NCBI RefSeq assembly: GCF_024813435.1
Contig: NZ_JANAEZ010000004.1
Location: 124,001 to 188,000 of the forward strand
Length of the DNA stretch: 64,000 nucleotides
Direction of reading: 5' to 3'
Origin: Cognataquiflexum gelatinilyticum
GTDB taxonomy: Bacteria > Bacteroidota > Bacteroidia > Cytophagales > Cyclobacteriaceae
Shown: positions 1 through 8,565 of the stretch, piece by piece
How the letters are laid out: every line of letters begins with the position of its first letter
Position numbering within the stretch: position 1 is the stretch's first letter
Made by a program: the position numbers and the translations under genes
The notes under the pieces: model-generated
What the model was told of the DNA's origin: nothing
Seen by the model: the letters and a program-made list of their open reading frames with translations, nothing else
The model's database searches: none

Positions 1-252
1 TTGAGAGAGATTTTTTTATGGTACGAGGATAAGAAACTTGGTTTAGGACTTATATTTAGGGACTTTTTTGAAACCGCCATATCAAGTATTAAGCTTAACC
101 CGTTACAATTCCAAGTTCGTTATCATAAAATCAGAATAAAGTTTTTGGAAAAATTTCCATATTGAATTCATTACACCGTTGTCAAATCTGAAATTATCAT
201 TTTAGCTGTTTTCCATACATCTTTGGATCCTAAAAGATGGCAAAACAAGTAA
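1..252 (+). pseudogene. RelE/ParE-family toxin, 5' cut by window edge, interrupted by an in-frame TGA
   Basis: Frame 1 is open from the first base and reads WYEDKKLGLGLIFRDFFE, then an RIKFLEKFPY motif, a TGA at 163-165, and then, in the same frame, IHYTVVKSEIIILAVFHTS followed by DPKRW and a TAA at 250-252. Both halves are the expected parts of a ParE/RelE ribonuclease-fold toxin: the WYEexxxGLG start, the KRFPYxIxY strand and the AVFHxxRDPxxW end. The frame is kept across the stop, so one base change (for example GGA to TGA, giving the usual FPYGIHY) accounts for the break. The start and any antitoxin gene lie outside the window. The tail overlaps the first possible ATG of xerD (237), which argues that xerD starts later. 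A sequencing error remains possible. Confidence 0.8.
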
Positions 253-260
253 TCCATACC

Positions 261-1166
261 ATGTCCAACCATTGGGATGCTTCCCTACGTCAGTTTCAAC
301 ATTACCTTAAGCTAGAGCGCTCCCTAAGCCAAAACTCCATACTAGCCTACCAGCAGGATATGGAAAAACTGAGCAGGTATATGGTGAAGAATTTTCCCGA
401 CACCCGACCGACCGAGGTACAGTTGCAGCATTTACGGTATTTTGTGAATGGACTCGCAGAACTCGAAATCTCCGAATATACTCAAGCAAGGATTATTTCA
501 GGGTTAAAGGCATTTTTTAAATACCTGATGTATGAGGACCGTATCTCGGAAGACCCAGCACAACTTTTGGAGGCTCCCAAACTAGGCAGAAAGCTCCCTG
601 ACACTCTCAGCTATCTGGAAATCACCCAAATCCTAGAAAGTATTCCACTTGGAGAATCAGAAGGTCATAGAAATCGGGCTATGCTTGAGGTTTTGTATAG
701 CTCAGGACTCAGAGTATCAGAATTGACTGATCTCAAGATCGGAAACGTCTATGCAGATATTGGATTTATCAGGGTAATCGGAAAGGGAAATAAAGAACGG
801 CTTGTCCCAATAGGCAGGGATGCGCTGAAATACCTTAAGCTATATATGGAGGAAAAAAGGAAAGACATTGAGCCGGCAAAAGGCCATGAACAATATGTTT
901 TTCTAAATCGTCGAGGCAAAAAACTGAGCCGCGTAATGATTTTTCTCATCATCAAAAAACAGGTCGAAAACATTGGCCTTCAAAAAAATGTGAGTCCCCA
1001 TACCTTCAGGCACAGTTTTGCGACTCACTTGATCGAAGGCGGCGCCGATCTCCGTGCTGTCCAGGAAATGCTCGGCCATGAAAGCATCACAACAACAGAG
1101 ATTTACACCCATTTGGACAGAGATTATCTGAGACAGGTACTCAATGAGTTTCATCCAAGGAAATAA
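261..1166 (+). CDS. xerD: Tyrosine recombinase XerD/XerC, chromosome dimer resolution
   Basis: Cuts and rejoins DNA at the dif site to resolve chromosome dimers, normally with FtsK at the septum. The ATG at 261 gives 301 residues, the usual length of XerD; an ATG at 237 would add eight residues and run over the end of the toxin remnant upstream. An N-terminal SAM-like core-binding domain (about 5-90) is followed by the catalytic domain. All active-site residues are visible: R151 in SSGLRVSEL, K175 in GKGNKERLVP, H247 and R250 in HTFRHSFATH, H273 in LGHESITTTE and the nucleophile Y282 in IYTHL. Whether it is the XerC or XerD partner cannot be settled here; the single-copy Bacteroidota protein is usually called XerD. 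ftsK lies 1.25 kb downstream. Confidence 0.93.
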   Translation: MSNHWDASLRQFQHYLKLERSLSQNSILAYQQDMEKLSRYMVKNFPDTRPTEVQLQHLRYFVNGLAELEISEYTQARIISGLKAFFKYLMYEDRISEDPAQLLEAPKLGRKLPDTLSYLEITQILESIPLGESEGHRNRAMLEVLYSSGLRVSELTDLKIGNVYADIGFIRVIGKGNKERLVPIGRDALKYLKLYMEEKRKDIEPAKGHEQYVFLNRRGKKLSRVMIFLIIKKQVENIGLQKNVSPHTFRHSFATHLIEGGADLRAVQEMLGHESITTTEIYTHLDRDYLRQVLNEFHPRK

Positions 1167-1233
1167 GCTGTATTTTCTTCCCTTTTCCCAAGCAATTCAC
1201 TTAATTTAGCGAATTGAAAAAACCCCGATCATT

Positions 1234-2283
1234 GTGTATAAATCTTTGCTAAAACCAATACTTTTTGTCAAAAACCCGGAAGACGCGCATTATTTTACTT
1301 TTTCTTGGATAAAAAAAACATTCAATCTACCCCTCATCAAAAACATCATTGAGGGCATTTTTGATTACCAAAATCCTATTTTAGAAAAAGAGGTATTTGG
1401 ACTTCACTTCAAAAATCCTGTCGGTCTTGCTGCAGGCTTTGATAAAGATGCCAAACTGATCGATGAAATGGCCATGTTGGGGTTTGGGTTTATCGAAATC
1501 GGAACCTTGACTCCAAAACCCCAGGAAGGCAATCCTCAGCCACGGTTATTCAGGTTGCCTGAGGATGAGGCTCTGATCAATAGAATGGGATTTAACAACG
1601 GAGGCGTGGAAGAAGCCATCAAAAGACTCCAAGATGTAAAAACCGATGTCCTCATCGGAGGGAACATTGGAAAAAACAAACTGACTCCAAACGAAAAAGC
1701 AGCCGACGATTACCTTTATTGTCTCCATGCTTTACATCCTTATGTGGATTATTTTGTGGTCAATGTAAGTTCACCAAATACGCCAAACCTGCGTGAACTT
1801 CAAGAAAAAGAGCCTTTAAAAAAACTTCTAATCGCTGTCAAAGAGGCGAATTCCAGAAAATCAAGGCCAAAACCCATACTCCTGAAAATTGCCCCGGACC
1901 TCACCGTAGGCCAATTGGATGATATCATTGAGATCGTCATCGAAACCGAAATAGATGGCGTCATAGCGACCAATACCACCATTGACAGGTCACAATTAAA
2001 AACTGGCACTTCTAAGGTAGAGGCCATGGGCGCAGGTGGCGTGAGTGGAAAAGTTCTTGCCAAAAGAAGTACTGAGGTTATAAGATACCTTTCCAGTCAA
2101 TCCAATAAAGCATTCCCCATTATCGGGGTAGGTGGTATTTTCTCTGCCCAAGATGCCATCGATAAATTGGAGGCCGGCGCTTCCCTCGTCCAGGTTTACA
2201 CAGGAATGATTTATGAGGGACCAGGTTTGATCAAAAAAATAAATAAAGGATTGGTCAAGTATTTGCAGGGCAGATCAAAATAA
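1234..2283 (+). CDS. pyrD: Dihydroorotate dehydrogenase (quinone), class 2
   Basis: Oxidises dihydroorotate to orotate, the fourth step of UMP synthesis, passing electrons through FMN to the membrane quinone pool. The 349-residue protein starts with GTG (MYKSLLKPILF), which restores the amphipathic N-terminal membrane-associating helix of class 2 enzymes. Seen in order: the FMN region NPVGLAAGFDKDAKLID, IEIGTLTPKPQEGNPQPRLF, NRMGFNNGG, the class 2 catalytic serine region VVNVSSPNTPNLREL, the lysine strand ILLKIAPDL, IATNTTIDR, and the C-terminal phosphate-binding part GVGGIFSAQDAIDK and LVQVYTGMIYEGP. It sits 67 bases after xerD on the same strand. pyrF is 3.3 kb further on. Confidence 0.96.
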   Translation: MYKSLLKPILFVKNPEDAHYFTFSWIKKTFNLPLIKNIIEGIFDYQNPILEKEVFGLHFKNPVGLAAGFDKDAKLIDEMAMLGFGFIEIGTLTPKPQEGNPQPRLFRLPEDEALINRMGFNNGGVEEAIKRLQDVKTDVLIGGNIGKNKLTPNEKAADDYLYCLHALHPYVDYFVVNVSSPNTPNLRELQEKEPLKKLLIAVKEANSRKSRPKPILLKIAPDLTVGQLDDIIEIVIETEIDGVIATNTTIDRSQLKTGTSKVEAMGAGGVSGKVLAKRSTEVIRYLSSQSNKAFPIIGVGGIFSAQDAIDKLEAGASLVQVYTGMIYEGPGLIKKINKGLVKYLQGRSK

Positions 2284-2416
2284 AATTCCCGGATTTTAAA
2301 TACATCAAAGTTAATTCTTTACAAATGGTTTAAGGAATTTGTAAAACTCCTAGTTTTGAAATCTGTATATTTCGCCCATCTTCCATTAATTAGGAGATTG
2401 ACAGCAAAAACAAAAT

Positions 2417-4879
2417 ATGGCTTCGGATACCCCAAAAACAAATACTTTCAGAAAAAAAGGTGACACCAAACCCAAAGCCCAGGAATCCACTTCGGGGAAA
2501 TTTTCTTTGGCCTTTGCAAAGGATAAAAGGATACCTCTTGCCATCGGAATCATTCTGATGTCTTTTTCCGTTTTTTTGTTTTTTGCGTTTTTGAGTTACA
2601 TTTTTTCGGGCAAAGCTGACCAAAGTCTTGTAGTGTCTGAAATGGAGGAAGGGATCAGGACCACGGCTTCTGAAGCAAGGAATTGGCTTGGGCTTTTTGG
2701 AGCCAAAATGTCTGACATCTTTATCAGGAGGTGGTTTGGATTGGCGGCATTCCTACTTCCACCCTACCTGTTTTTCCTGGGTTTCAAAATGGCTTTCAAA
2801 AAATCCCTTATTTCCCTCTCCAGATACAGTGGCTTTGCGTTGTTTTTTGCATTTTGGATCGGGCTAGTGACAGGGTATTTTGTTCAGTTAGCAGATGGGT
2901 TCAGCACATTGGGGTACATAAGCGGTGGTTTTGGATTTGAACTCGGACTTTTGGCAGATGAATTTTTAGGTTGGGGAACCATCATTTTGATCATTGGCTC
3001 CCTCTTGGTTTTCATCATATTCTATTTCAATATCAACCAACTCGATTGGATATCTAATCCGATTTTTAACAAATCAAAAACCAAAAATGCCGGTCCTGAG
3101 CCAAAAACCGACTTCAGGGACGAGTTGGAGGAAACCAAAGATGAAATTGGCTTTGAGGATGACCTGGAAGAAATAGACTTGGAGGAAGAAGCAAGTTCAT
3201 GGACAATCAAGTCAGATGAAAAAGAAAAGGCTTTACCGGTAAAAGGACCTGTTTTCAATATTCAAGGGGATGACCTTTTGGATGACGAACCGGTCAATGA
3301 AAAGATTGAAGAAAAGAAATTTGCGATCAACAAACCCAAAGAGGAAAAGACAGCACTTGAGGTAGAAAACCTGGATCCCTATGACCCGACTTTGGATCTG
3401 CCCCATTATAAATACCCGACGTTGGATCTGCTCAATGAATATGACGTCCAAAAAGTGACCGTATCAAGACAGGAACTTGAGGAAAACAAAAACAAGATTG
3501 TCGAGACGCTGGTCAACTTCAAAATCGGAATACAGGAAATCAAAGCCACCATCGGCCCGACTGTCACCCTATATGAAATTATCCCTGACCCAGGAGTAAA
3601 GATTTCCAAAATCAAAAACCTGGAAGATGATATTGCCTTGAGTTTGGCGGCACTCGGAATACGGATCATAGCCCCAATGCCTGGAAAAGGCACTATCGGG
3701 ATTGAAGTTCCAAACAAAAACAGGGAATTGGTTCCGGCCAAAGCGGTTTTGGGAACAGAGAAATTTTTGCACAGCGACAAAGATTTGCCTGTTGCATTGG
3801 GCAAAACCATCTCCAATGAAGTCTTCGTGATGGACTTGGCAAAAATGCCTCACTTACTGATGGCAGGTGCCACAGGTCAAGGAAAGTCTGTTGGTCTGAA
3901 TATGATTTTGGCTTCTTTGGTGTATAAAAAACATCCTTCACAATTAAAGTTTGTTCTCGTCGATCCCAAAAAGGTGGAATTGACCCTTTTCAATAAAATT
4001 GAAAGACATTTCCTAGCGAAGCTTCCCGGAACTGATGAAGCCATCATCACAGATACCAAAAAGGTGATTTATACGCTGAACTCTCTCTGTATTGAGATGG
4101 ACAACAGGTATGATTTGCTCAAAGATGCCGGATGTAGAAACCTTAAAGAATACAATGCGAAATTTGTAGCGAGAAAACTCAGTCCTGAAAAAGGCCATAA
4201 ATTTATGCCATATATCGTCTTGGTGATAGATGAATTGGCGGATCTGATGATGACTGCGGGGAAAGAAATCGAAGCACCTATAGCCAGACTCGCCCAACTT
4301 GCAAGAGCCATCGGTATTCATTTGGTAGTCGCAACACAAAGGCCATCTGTCAATGTCATCACAGGTATTATCAAGGCAAACTTTCCTGCGAGATTATCCT
4401 TCCGTGTGACTTCCAAAATCGATAGCCGAACTATCCTCGATGCCGGAGGTGCCGAGCAATTGATCGGTATGGGAGACATGTTGCTTTCACAGGGATCAGA
4501 CGTGACAAGAATTCAATGCGCATTTTTGGATACGCCCGAGGTCGATTCTATCTGCGATTGGATCGGAGCCCAAAAAGGCTATCCAGATGCCTATTTATTG
4601 CCCGAGTTTGTCGGTGAAGAAGGTGAAGGAAGTCTATCTGATATTGATTTGTCTGATAGGGATCCGTTATTTGACGATGCGGCAAGACTGATTGTTTTGC
4701 ATCAGCAAGGAAGTACTTCTTTGATTCAAAGAAAACTAAAACTTGGCTATAACCGTGCCGGCAGGATAGTGGACCAACTTGAAGCTGCCGGGATTGTTGG
4801 CCCCTTTGAAGGCAGCAAAGCCAGAGAGGTGCTGATTCAGGATGAGGCAAGTTTGGAACGGTTATTGAACAATCTGTAA
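2417..4879 (+). CDS. ftsK: DNA translocase FtsK/SpoIIIE
   Basis: Septal, ATP-driven pump that moves chromosome ends into the daughter cells and activates Xer recombination at dif. The 820-residue protein has a hydrophobic N-terminal part with about four membrane segments (residues 40-210), an acidic linker rich in Glu and Asp (about 225-320), an alpha/beta motor and a C-terminal winged-helix gamma domain. The Walker A motif GATGQGKSVG lies near residue 485, the Walker B strand VLVIDELADLMM near 604, and VVATQRPSVNVITG follows. The gamma domain (about 750-820) contains LIQRKLKLGYNRAGRIVDQL, the part that reads KOPS polarity sequences. It probably leads an operon with the lolA-like gene 46 bases downstream. 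xerD lies upstream, so both halves of dimer resolution are in one neighbourhood. Confidence 0.96.
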   Translation: MASDTPKTNTFRKKGDTKPKAQESTSGKFSLAFAKDKRIPLAIGIILMSFSVFLFFAFLSYIFSGKADQSLVVSEMEEGIRTTASEARNWLGLFGAKMSDIFIRRWFGLAAFLLPPYLFFLGFKMAFKKSLISLSRYSGFALFFAFWIGLVTGYFVQLADGFSTLGYISGGFGFELGLLADEFLGWGTIILIIGSLLVFIIFYFNINQLDWISNPIFNKSKTKNAGPEPKTDFRDELEETKDEIGFEDDLEEIDLEEEASSWTIKSDEKEKALPVKGPVFNIQGDDLLDDEPVNEKIEEKKFAINKPKEEKTALEVENLDPYDPTLDLPHYKYPTLDLLNEYDVQKVTVSRQELEENKNKIVETLVNFKIGIQEIKATIGPTVTLYEIIPDPGVKISKIKNLEDDIALSLAALGIRIIAPMPGKGTIGIEVPNKNRELVPAKAVLGTEKFLHSDKDLPVALGKTISNEVFVMDLAKMPHLLMAGATGQGKSVGLNMILASLVYKKHPSQLKFVLVDPKKVELTLFNKIERHFLAKLPGTDEAIITDTKKVIYTLNSLCIEMDNRYDLLKDAGCRNLKEYNAKFVARKLSPEKGHKFMPYIVLVIDELADLMMTAGKEIEAPIARLAQLARAIGIHLVVATQRPSVNVITGIIKANFPARLSFRVTSKIDSRTILDAGGAEQLIGMGDMLLSQGSDVTRIQCAFLDTPEVDSICDWIGAQKGYPDAYLLPEFVGEEGEGSLSDIDLSDRDPLFDDAARLIVLHQQGSTSLIQRKLKLGYNRAGRIVDQLEAAGIVGPFEGSKAREVLIQDEASLERLLNNL

Positions 4880-4925
4880 AAATCCGGATTAAAATGCTGG
4901 AAAAAATATATTCCTACTAACCAAA

Positions 4926-5579
4926 ATGAAACAAATCACATTCTCCTTCATTCTTTTCTTTTTCATCCTATCTGTCGGCTTTTCGCAGACAAAAGATCCT
5001 AAAGCCAAAGCGATTTTGGATGGCGTAAGTCAAAAATATGCCTCCATCAAAGGTCTTAAAGCAAGCTTTGACTTTTCTTATTCGGATGTTTCTGATAGCC
5101 GGGTCCAAAACCAAAGCGGTGAGATTGCTATCAAAGGAGACAAATACCATCTAAAATTACCCGAGCAGGAGATTTTTAATAATGGAAAAACTGTCTGGAC
5201 CTACATTGCAACAGACAATTACAAAGAGGTGACGATCAACAATGCCTCTGATATGGAGAATGAACTGACACCTTCTTCGGTTTACAACATTTACCAAAAA
5301 GGATTCAATTACAGGTTGATCGGCGAAAAAACAGAAGGCGGTATTGTCATCCAAGAAATTGAACTGACTGCAGAAAAATCAAACGCGCCTTTTAAACGGG
5401 TAAAACTTTTTGTTGATAAAAACAAAAAAGACCTCATCAGTTGGGAAATCTATGATGACCAAGGAGGAATTTTCAAATACAAATTCAAATCAGTCAATAC
5501 CAATGCGGAACTGACTGATGACTATTTCACTTTCAATCCGCAGAAATACGGAAAGGTGGAAATAATCGACCTCCGCTGA
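4926..5579 (+). CDS. LolA-like outer-membrane lipoprotein carrier
   Basis: A periplasmic protein of the LolA/LppX fold, expected to carry lipoproteins from the inner to the outer membrane. The 217-residue product starts with a clear signal peptide (MKQITFSFILFFFILSVGFS then Q), followed by the repeated antiparallel strands of the half-barrel: ASFDFSYSDVSDSRVQNQSG, GEIAIKGDKYHLKLP, IFNNGKTVWTY and the C-terminal DYFTFNPQKYGKVEIIDLR. The pattern of an oxidised sheet closing with DDYFTFNP is typical of Bacteroidota members. It follows ftsK by 46 bases, a gene order often seen in this phylum. The substrate is inferred from the family, not from a residue in this sequence. Confidence 0.82.
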   Translation: MKQITFSFILFFFILSVGFSQTKDPKAKAILDGVSQKYASIKGLKASFDFSYSDVSDSRVQNQSGEIAIKGDKYHLKLPEQEIFNNGKTVWTYIATDNYKEVTINNASDMENELTPSSVYNIYQKGFNYRLIGEKTEGGIVIQEIELTAEKSNAPFKRVKLFVDKNKKDLISWEIYDDQGGIFKYKFKSVNTNAELTDDYFTFNPQKYGKVEIIDLR

Positions 5580-5595
5580 TTTTGATTTTTATCCC

Positions 5596-5603
5596 TACTT
5601 TTG
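5596..5603 (+). promoter_or_regulatory. Possible -7 element before pyrF
   Basis: TACTTTTG fits the Bacteroidota -7 consensus TAnnTTTG and ends 16 bases before the pyrF ATG. No TTTG/TTG box stands at the proper distance upstream, so this is a weak call; pyrF could also be read through from lolA. Confidence 0.3.
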
Positions 5604-5619
5604 GGAAAAACATTTCCAA

Positions 5620-6438
5620 ATGACCCGACAGGAACTATTTGAACAAATCAAAATCAAGCAATCGTTTTTGTGCGTAGGTCTTGACACGGACCTCAGTAAA
5701 ATCCCTAACCATCTTCAAAAAGAGGCAGATCCTATTTTTGAATTCAACAAGCAGATTATTGATCAGACTGCAGACTTTGCGGTAGCCTACAAACCCAATA
5801 TTGCCTTCTATGAGGCATTGGGTCCAAAAGGTTGGGAAAGTCTGCAGAAGACCTTGGATTATATCCCTAAAAATATTTTTAGCATTGCAGATGCCAAACG
5901 TGGCGATATCGGAAATACCTCCGGCCTTTACGCCAAGGCATTTTTTGAAACCATGGATTTTGATTCGATCACCGTCGCGCCTTATATGGGCATCGACAGC
6001 GTCAGCCCATTTCTTTCTTACGAAAACAAATGGGTTATTTTATTGGCATTGACTTCCAATGAGGGAAGCCTGGATTTCCAGTTTTCTGAATTGAAAAACG
6101 GAAAACCTGTCTACCAAGAAGTCTTGGAGAAAAGCAGTAAATGGGGCAATCCTGACAATATGATGTATGTAGTCGGGGCCACACGGGGAGAAAAAATCGG
6201 TGAAGTAAGAAAAATTGTCCCTGAACATTTCTTTCTTGTCCCGGGAGTTGGAGCCCAAGGTGGAAGTCTGGAAGATGTGGCCAAATATGGAATGAACAGC
6301 CGTTGCGGACTATTGGTCAACTCTTCGAGAGGAATCATTTATGCAGGAAAAGGTCCTGATTTTGGAACTGAGGTCAGAAAAGAGGCTAAAAAGCTACAAG
6401 GGGAAATGGAAGTTTTACTTAACCAATATTGCTACTAG
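5620..6438 (+). CDS. pyrF: Orotidine 5'-phosphate decarboxylase, subfamily 2
   Basis: Removes CO2 from OMP to give UMP, the last step of de novo pyrimidine synthesis; cytosolic TIM barrel. The 272-residue length and the sequence fit the longer subfamily 2, not the roughly 230-residue E. coli type. The N-terminal SFLCVGLDTDLSKIP strand and the catalytic lysine/aspartate motif SIADAKRGDIGNTS (D-x-K-R-x-D) near residue 90 are present, followed by VAPYMGIDSV, the phosphate-binding end FLVPGVGAQGG and NSSRGIIYAG. The start ATG lies 40 bases after the lolA-like stop. A strong bidirectional terminator follows 16 bases after its stop. Confidence 0.96.
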   Translation: MTRQELFEQIKIKQSFLCVGLDTDLSKIPNHLQKEADPIFEFNKQIIDQTADFAVAYKPNIAFYEALGPKGWESLQKTLDYIPKNIFSIADAKRGDIGNTSGLYAKAFFETMDFDSITVAPYMGIDSVSPFLSYENKWVILLALTSNEGSLDFQFSELKNGKPVYQEVLEKSSKWGNPDNMMYVVGATRGEKIGEVRKIVPEHFFLVPGVGAQGGSLEDVAKYGMNSRCGLLVNSSRGIIYAGKGPDFGTEVRKEAKKLQGEMEVLLNQYCY

Positions 6439-6454
6439 GTAAATATCAAACCAT

Positions 6455-6498
6455 AAAAAAAGCCATGGGAACATATAGAAGTTTCCATGGCTTTTTTT
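6455..6498. terminator. Bidirectional terminator between pyrF and a convergent isomerase gene
   Basis: An 18-base arm AAAAAAAGCCATGGGAAC (6455-6472) pairs with GTTTCCATGGCTTTTTTT (6481-6498) around an 8-base loop, with one G-T pair. A7 on one side and T7 on the other make it work in both directions, as expected between convergent genes. Confidence 0.92.
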
Positions 6499-6514
6499 AT
6501 TTCAACCATTTGCT

Positions 6515-7354
6515 TTATTTCTCGGCCATCACTTTTTTGATATAGGCCACACTTTGAGGGATTTGCTGAACCGACCTCGAAGACTCATCCTCAAGAATCA
6601 GGTATTTCGTTCCTGACTTTTGGGCCTGTTTGATCAGTCCTTTGATATCGATATCTCCCGTTCCCAACACCACATTTGTTTCCACGTCACCCTTGCCATC
6701 TGAACTTCCCGGGGTTCCTTTTGCCCTGTCTTTCAAGTGGAGCAAAGGGAATTTATCAGGGTACTTTTTCATGATTGCCAAAGGATCGCCTCCACCCATT
6801 TGAACCCAAAAAACATCCATGTTGAATTCATAATTTTTGGCATTCTTGATCAATTCATCAAACAATACGCCATCACCGTGGGGAGTAAATTCATATCCGT
6901 GAGGATGATAACATAAGGTAATGCCTGCGTCCTTCAGGATTTTTCCTGCCTTGTTGAACAGCTCCACGGCTTCCTGTGTCTCCTTGATGCTGAATTTTCC
7001 GGAAGTGTGGGGAATCCAAAAACAGGTGGCGTATTTCGCACCATAAGCTTTTGCATTGTCAATGACGGCCTGAGGATTCTCCTGCAATTGCTTGTAATCT
7101 GCCCCTACAGCAACAACGGAAATACCAAGTCCTGAAATAAAGGTCTTGTACTCATCCTGACTCATGCCGTAAGTTCCCCCGCCTTCAATGAAATTTATTC
7201 CCATTTTGGGAATAAGAGCATGCGTACCTTTTACATCGGTTTTCATTTCATTGCGCAGGCTGTACATCTGCAATGCGATCTCTTGGGCCTGTACTTGTAC
7301 CGATACCAAAATCACAATTGCTAAACTGAATAATTTAAGAAAGAGGTTTTTCAT
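6515..7354 (-). CDS. Exported sugar phosphate isomerase/epimerase-like TIM barrel
   Basis: Member of the xylose-isomerase-like TIM-barrel (AP endonuclease 2) family, 279 residues from the ATG at 7354. That start places a signal peptide (MKNLFLKLFSLAIVILVSVQ, cleavage after VQA) at the front; the longer frame to 7408 would bury it. Metal-ligand strands are visible: MGINFIEGGGTYG, LCYHPHGYEF, YEFNMDVFWVQMGGGDP, PLLHLKDR and YLILEDESSRS. Related proteins act on 3-keto sugars as lyases or hydratases instead of on sugar phosphates, and export from the cytosol makes a phosphorylated substrate unlikely. It is divergent from the propeller gene at 7506. The exact reaction is inferred. Confidence 0.8.
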   Translation of the reverse strand: MKNLFLKLFSLAIVILVSVQVQAQEIALQMYSLRNEMKTDVKGTHALIPKMGINFIEGGGTYGMSQDEYKTFISGLGISVVAVGADYKQLQENPQAVIDNAKAYGAKYATCFWIPHTSGKFSIKETQEAVELFNKAGKILKDAGITLCYHPHGYEFTPHGDGVLFDELIKNAKNYEFNMDVFWVQMGGGDPLAIMKKYPDKFPLLHLKDRAKGTPGSSDGKGDVETNVVLGTGDIDIKGLIKQAQKSGTKYLILEDESSRSVQQIPQSVAYIKKVMAEK

Positions 7355-7505
7355 AGGTCTTATTGGGATTATTTGATGGAATATAATTAATCTTGATTTA
7401 ATTACCATCCAACAATTTGACCGATGGAAATTTTACCATCCAAGAAAAACAAAATGTGATTTTTGGGATACTTTACTAAATTACTTTTCCAAAACACAAA
7501 AACCC

Positions 7506-8552
7506 ATGATAGATCTCTCCAGACGACAATTTTTAAAGCAATCCGCTTTGGCAGGTGCCGCAATGGCGATACCAACTTCCTTCTCATTTGCATCAACACC
7601 TGACACTATTATTGGTCACGGTGATTTCAAATATAAAGTAAACACCTCTTGGGGAAACCTCGATCCTGCCAAATATCCTGTGGTCAATTGCCACGAAATG
7701 GTCATGGACAAAAAAGGCAGACTGATGATGGTAACTGATGAGGCAAAAAACAACATCATCATTTATGACCAGTCGGGAAAATACCTCGATTCGTGGACTT
7801 TGGGATTGGGATCTGCGCATGGCCTGAGCCTCGTCAATGAAGGTGGAGAAGAATTTTTATGGATTGTAGACAATGGCGGCAGGGTCATCAAAACTGATCT
7901 GAAAGGAAAGATAATCACAGAAATACCTAAGCCGACAAGTCAGGGAATCTATAAAGAAGGGATGCGCTACACCCCAACCGAAACGGTCGTCGCGCCAAAC
8001 GGCGACCTGTATATTACTGATGGTTATGGTTCACAATATGTGCTGCAATATGACAGCAAAGGAAATTTTATCAGGATGTTTGGCGGTGACGGACATGGTG
8101 ATGCTCAATTCAAAACTGTCCATGGAATAGCCGTCGACCAAAGAAAAGGAGGAACCCCTACCCTACTTTGTACATCCCGTGGTCATAATTCATTTAAAAG
8201 ATTTACTATGGAAGGTGAATATTTAGAAACACTTTTTCTTCCTGGGGCTTTTGTTTGCCGTCCTGTTATTCATGGTAAAAATCTCTATGCAGGGGTTTGC
8301 TGGTCCAGATCCAAATACCTGGAGCTAATGGACAATTCTGGTTTTGTAACCATTTTGGATGAAAACAATAAAGTAGTCTCAAATCCTGGAGGTACCCAAC
8401 CAAAATACATTGACGGAGAGCTCCAATTGATGATTCAAAAAGAACCAATTTTCAAACACTGCCACGATGTATGCATTGATCAAGACGAAAATATATACGT
8501 CTGCCAATGGAATGCGGCAAAAAGTTACCCCATCAAACTGACGCGGGTATAA
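7506..8552 (+). CDS. Tat-exported NHL-type six-bladed beta-propeller protein
   Basis: The 348-residue product begins with a twin-arginine signal (SRRQFLKQSALAGAAMA) and then shows repeated propeller blades of the NHL kind: GRLMMVTDEAKNNIIIYDQS, EFLWIVDNGGRVIKTD, GDLYITDGYGSQYVLQYDSK, HGIAVDQRKGGTP and, at the end, HDVCIDQDENIYVCQWNA. Such proteins sit in the periplasm of many Bacteroidota and Planctomycetota next to Gfo/Idh and DUF1080 genes; their activity is not established to my knowledge. Its stop is only 13 bases from the convergent DUF1080 gene. A substrate-binding or scaffold role in the sugar block is an inference from position. Confidence 0.78.
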   Translation: MIDLSRRQFLKQSALAGAAMAIPTSFSFASTPDTIIGHGDFKYKVNTSWGNLDPAKYPVVNCHEMVMDKKGRLMMVTDEAKNNIIIYDQSGKYLDSWTLGLGSAHGLSLVNEGGEEFLWIVDNGGRVIKTDLKGKIITEIPKPTSQGIYKEGMRYTPTETVVAPNGDLYITDGYGSQYVLQYDSKGNFIRMFGGDGHGDAQFKTVHGIAVDQRKGGTPTLLCTSRGHNSFKRFTMEGEYLETLFLPGAFVCRPVIHGKNLYAGVCWSRSKYLELMDNSGFVTILDENNKVVSNPGGTQPKYIDGELQLMIQKEPIFKHCHDVCIDQDENIYVCQWNAAKSYPIKLTRV

Positions 8553-8565
8553 TCTTTCAGGTCTT

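Noticed and set aside
3406..3816. 136-residue antisense frame in ftsK
   Set aside because: Shadow frame with no protein-like features.
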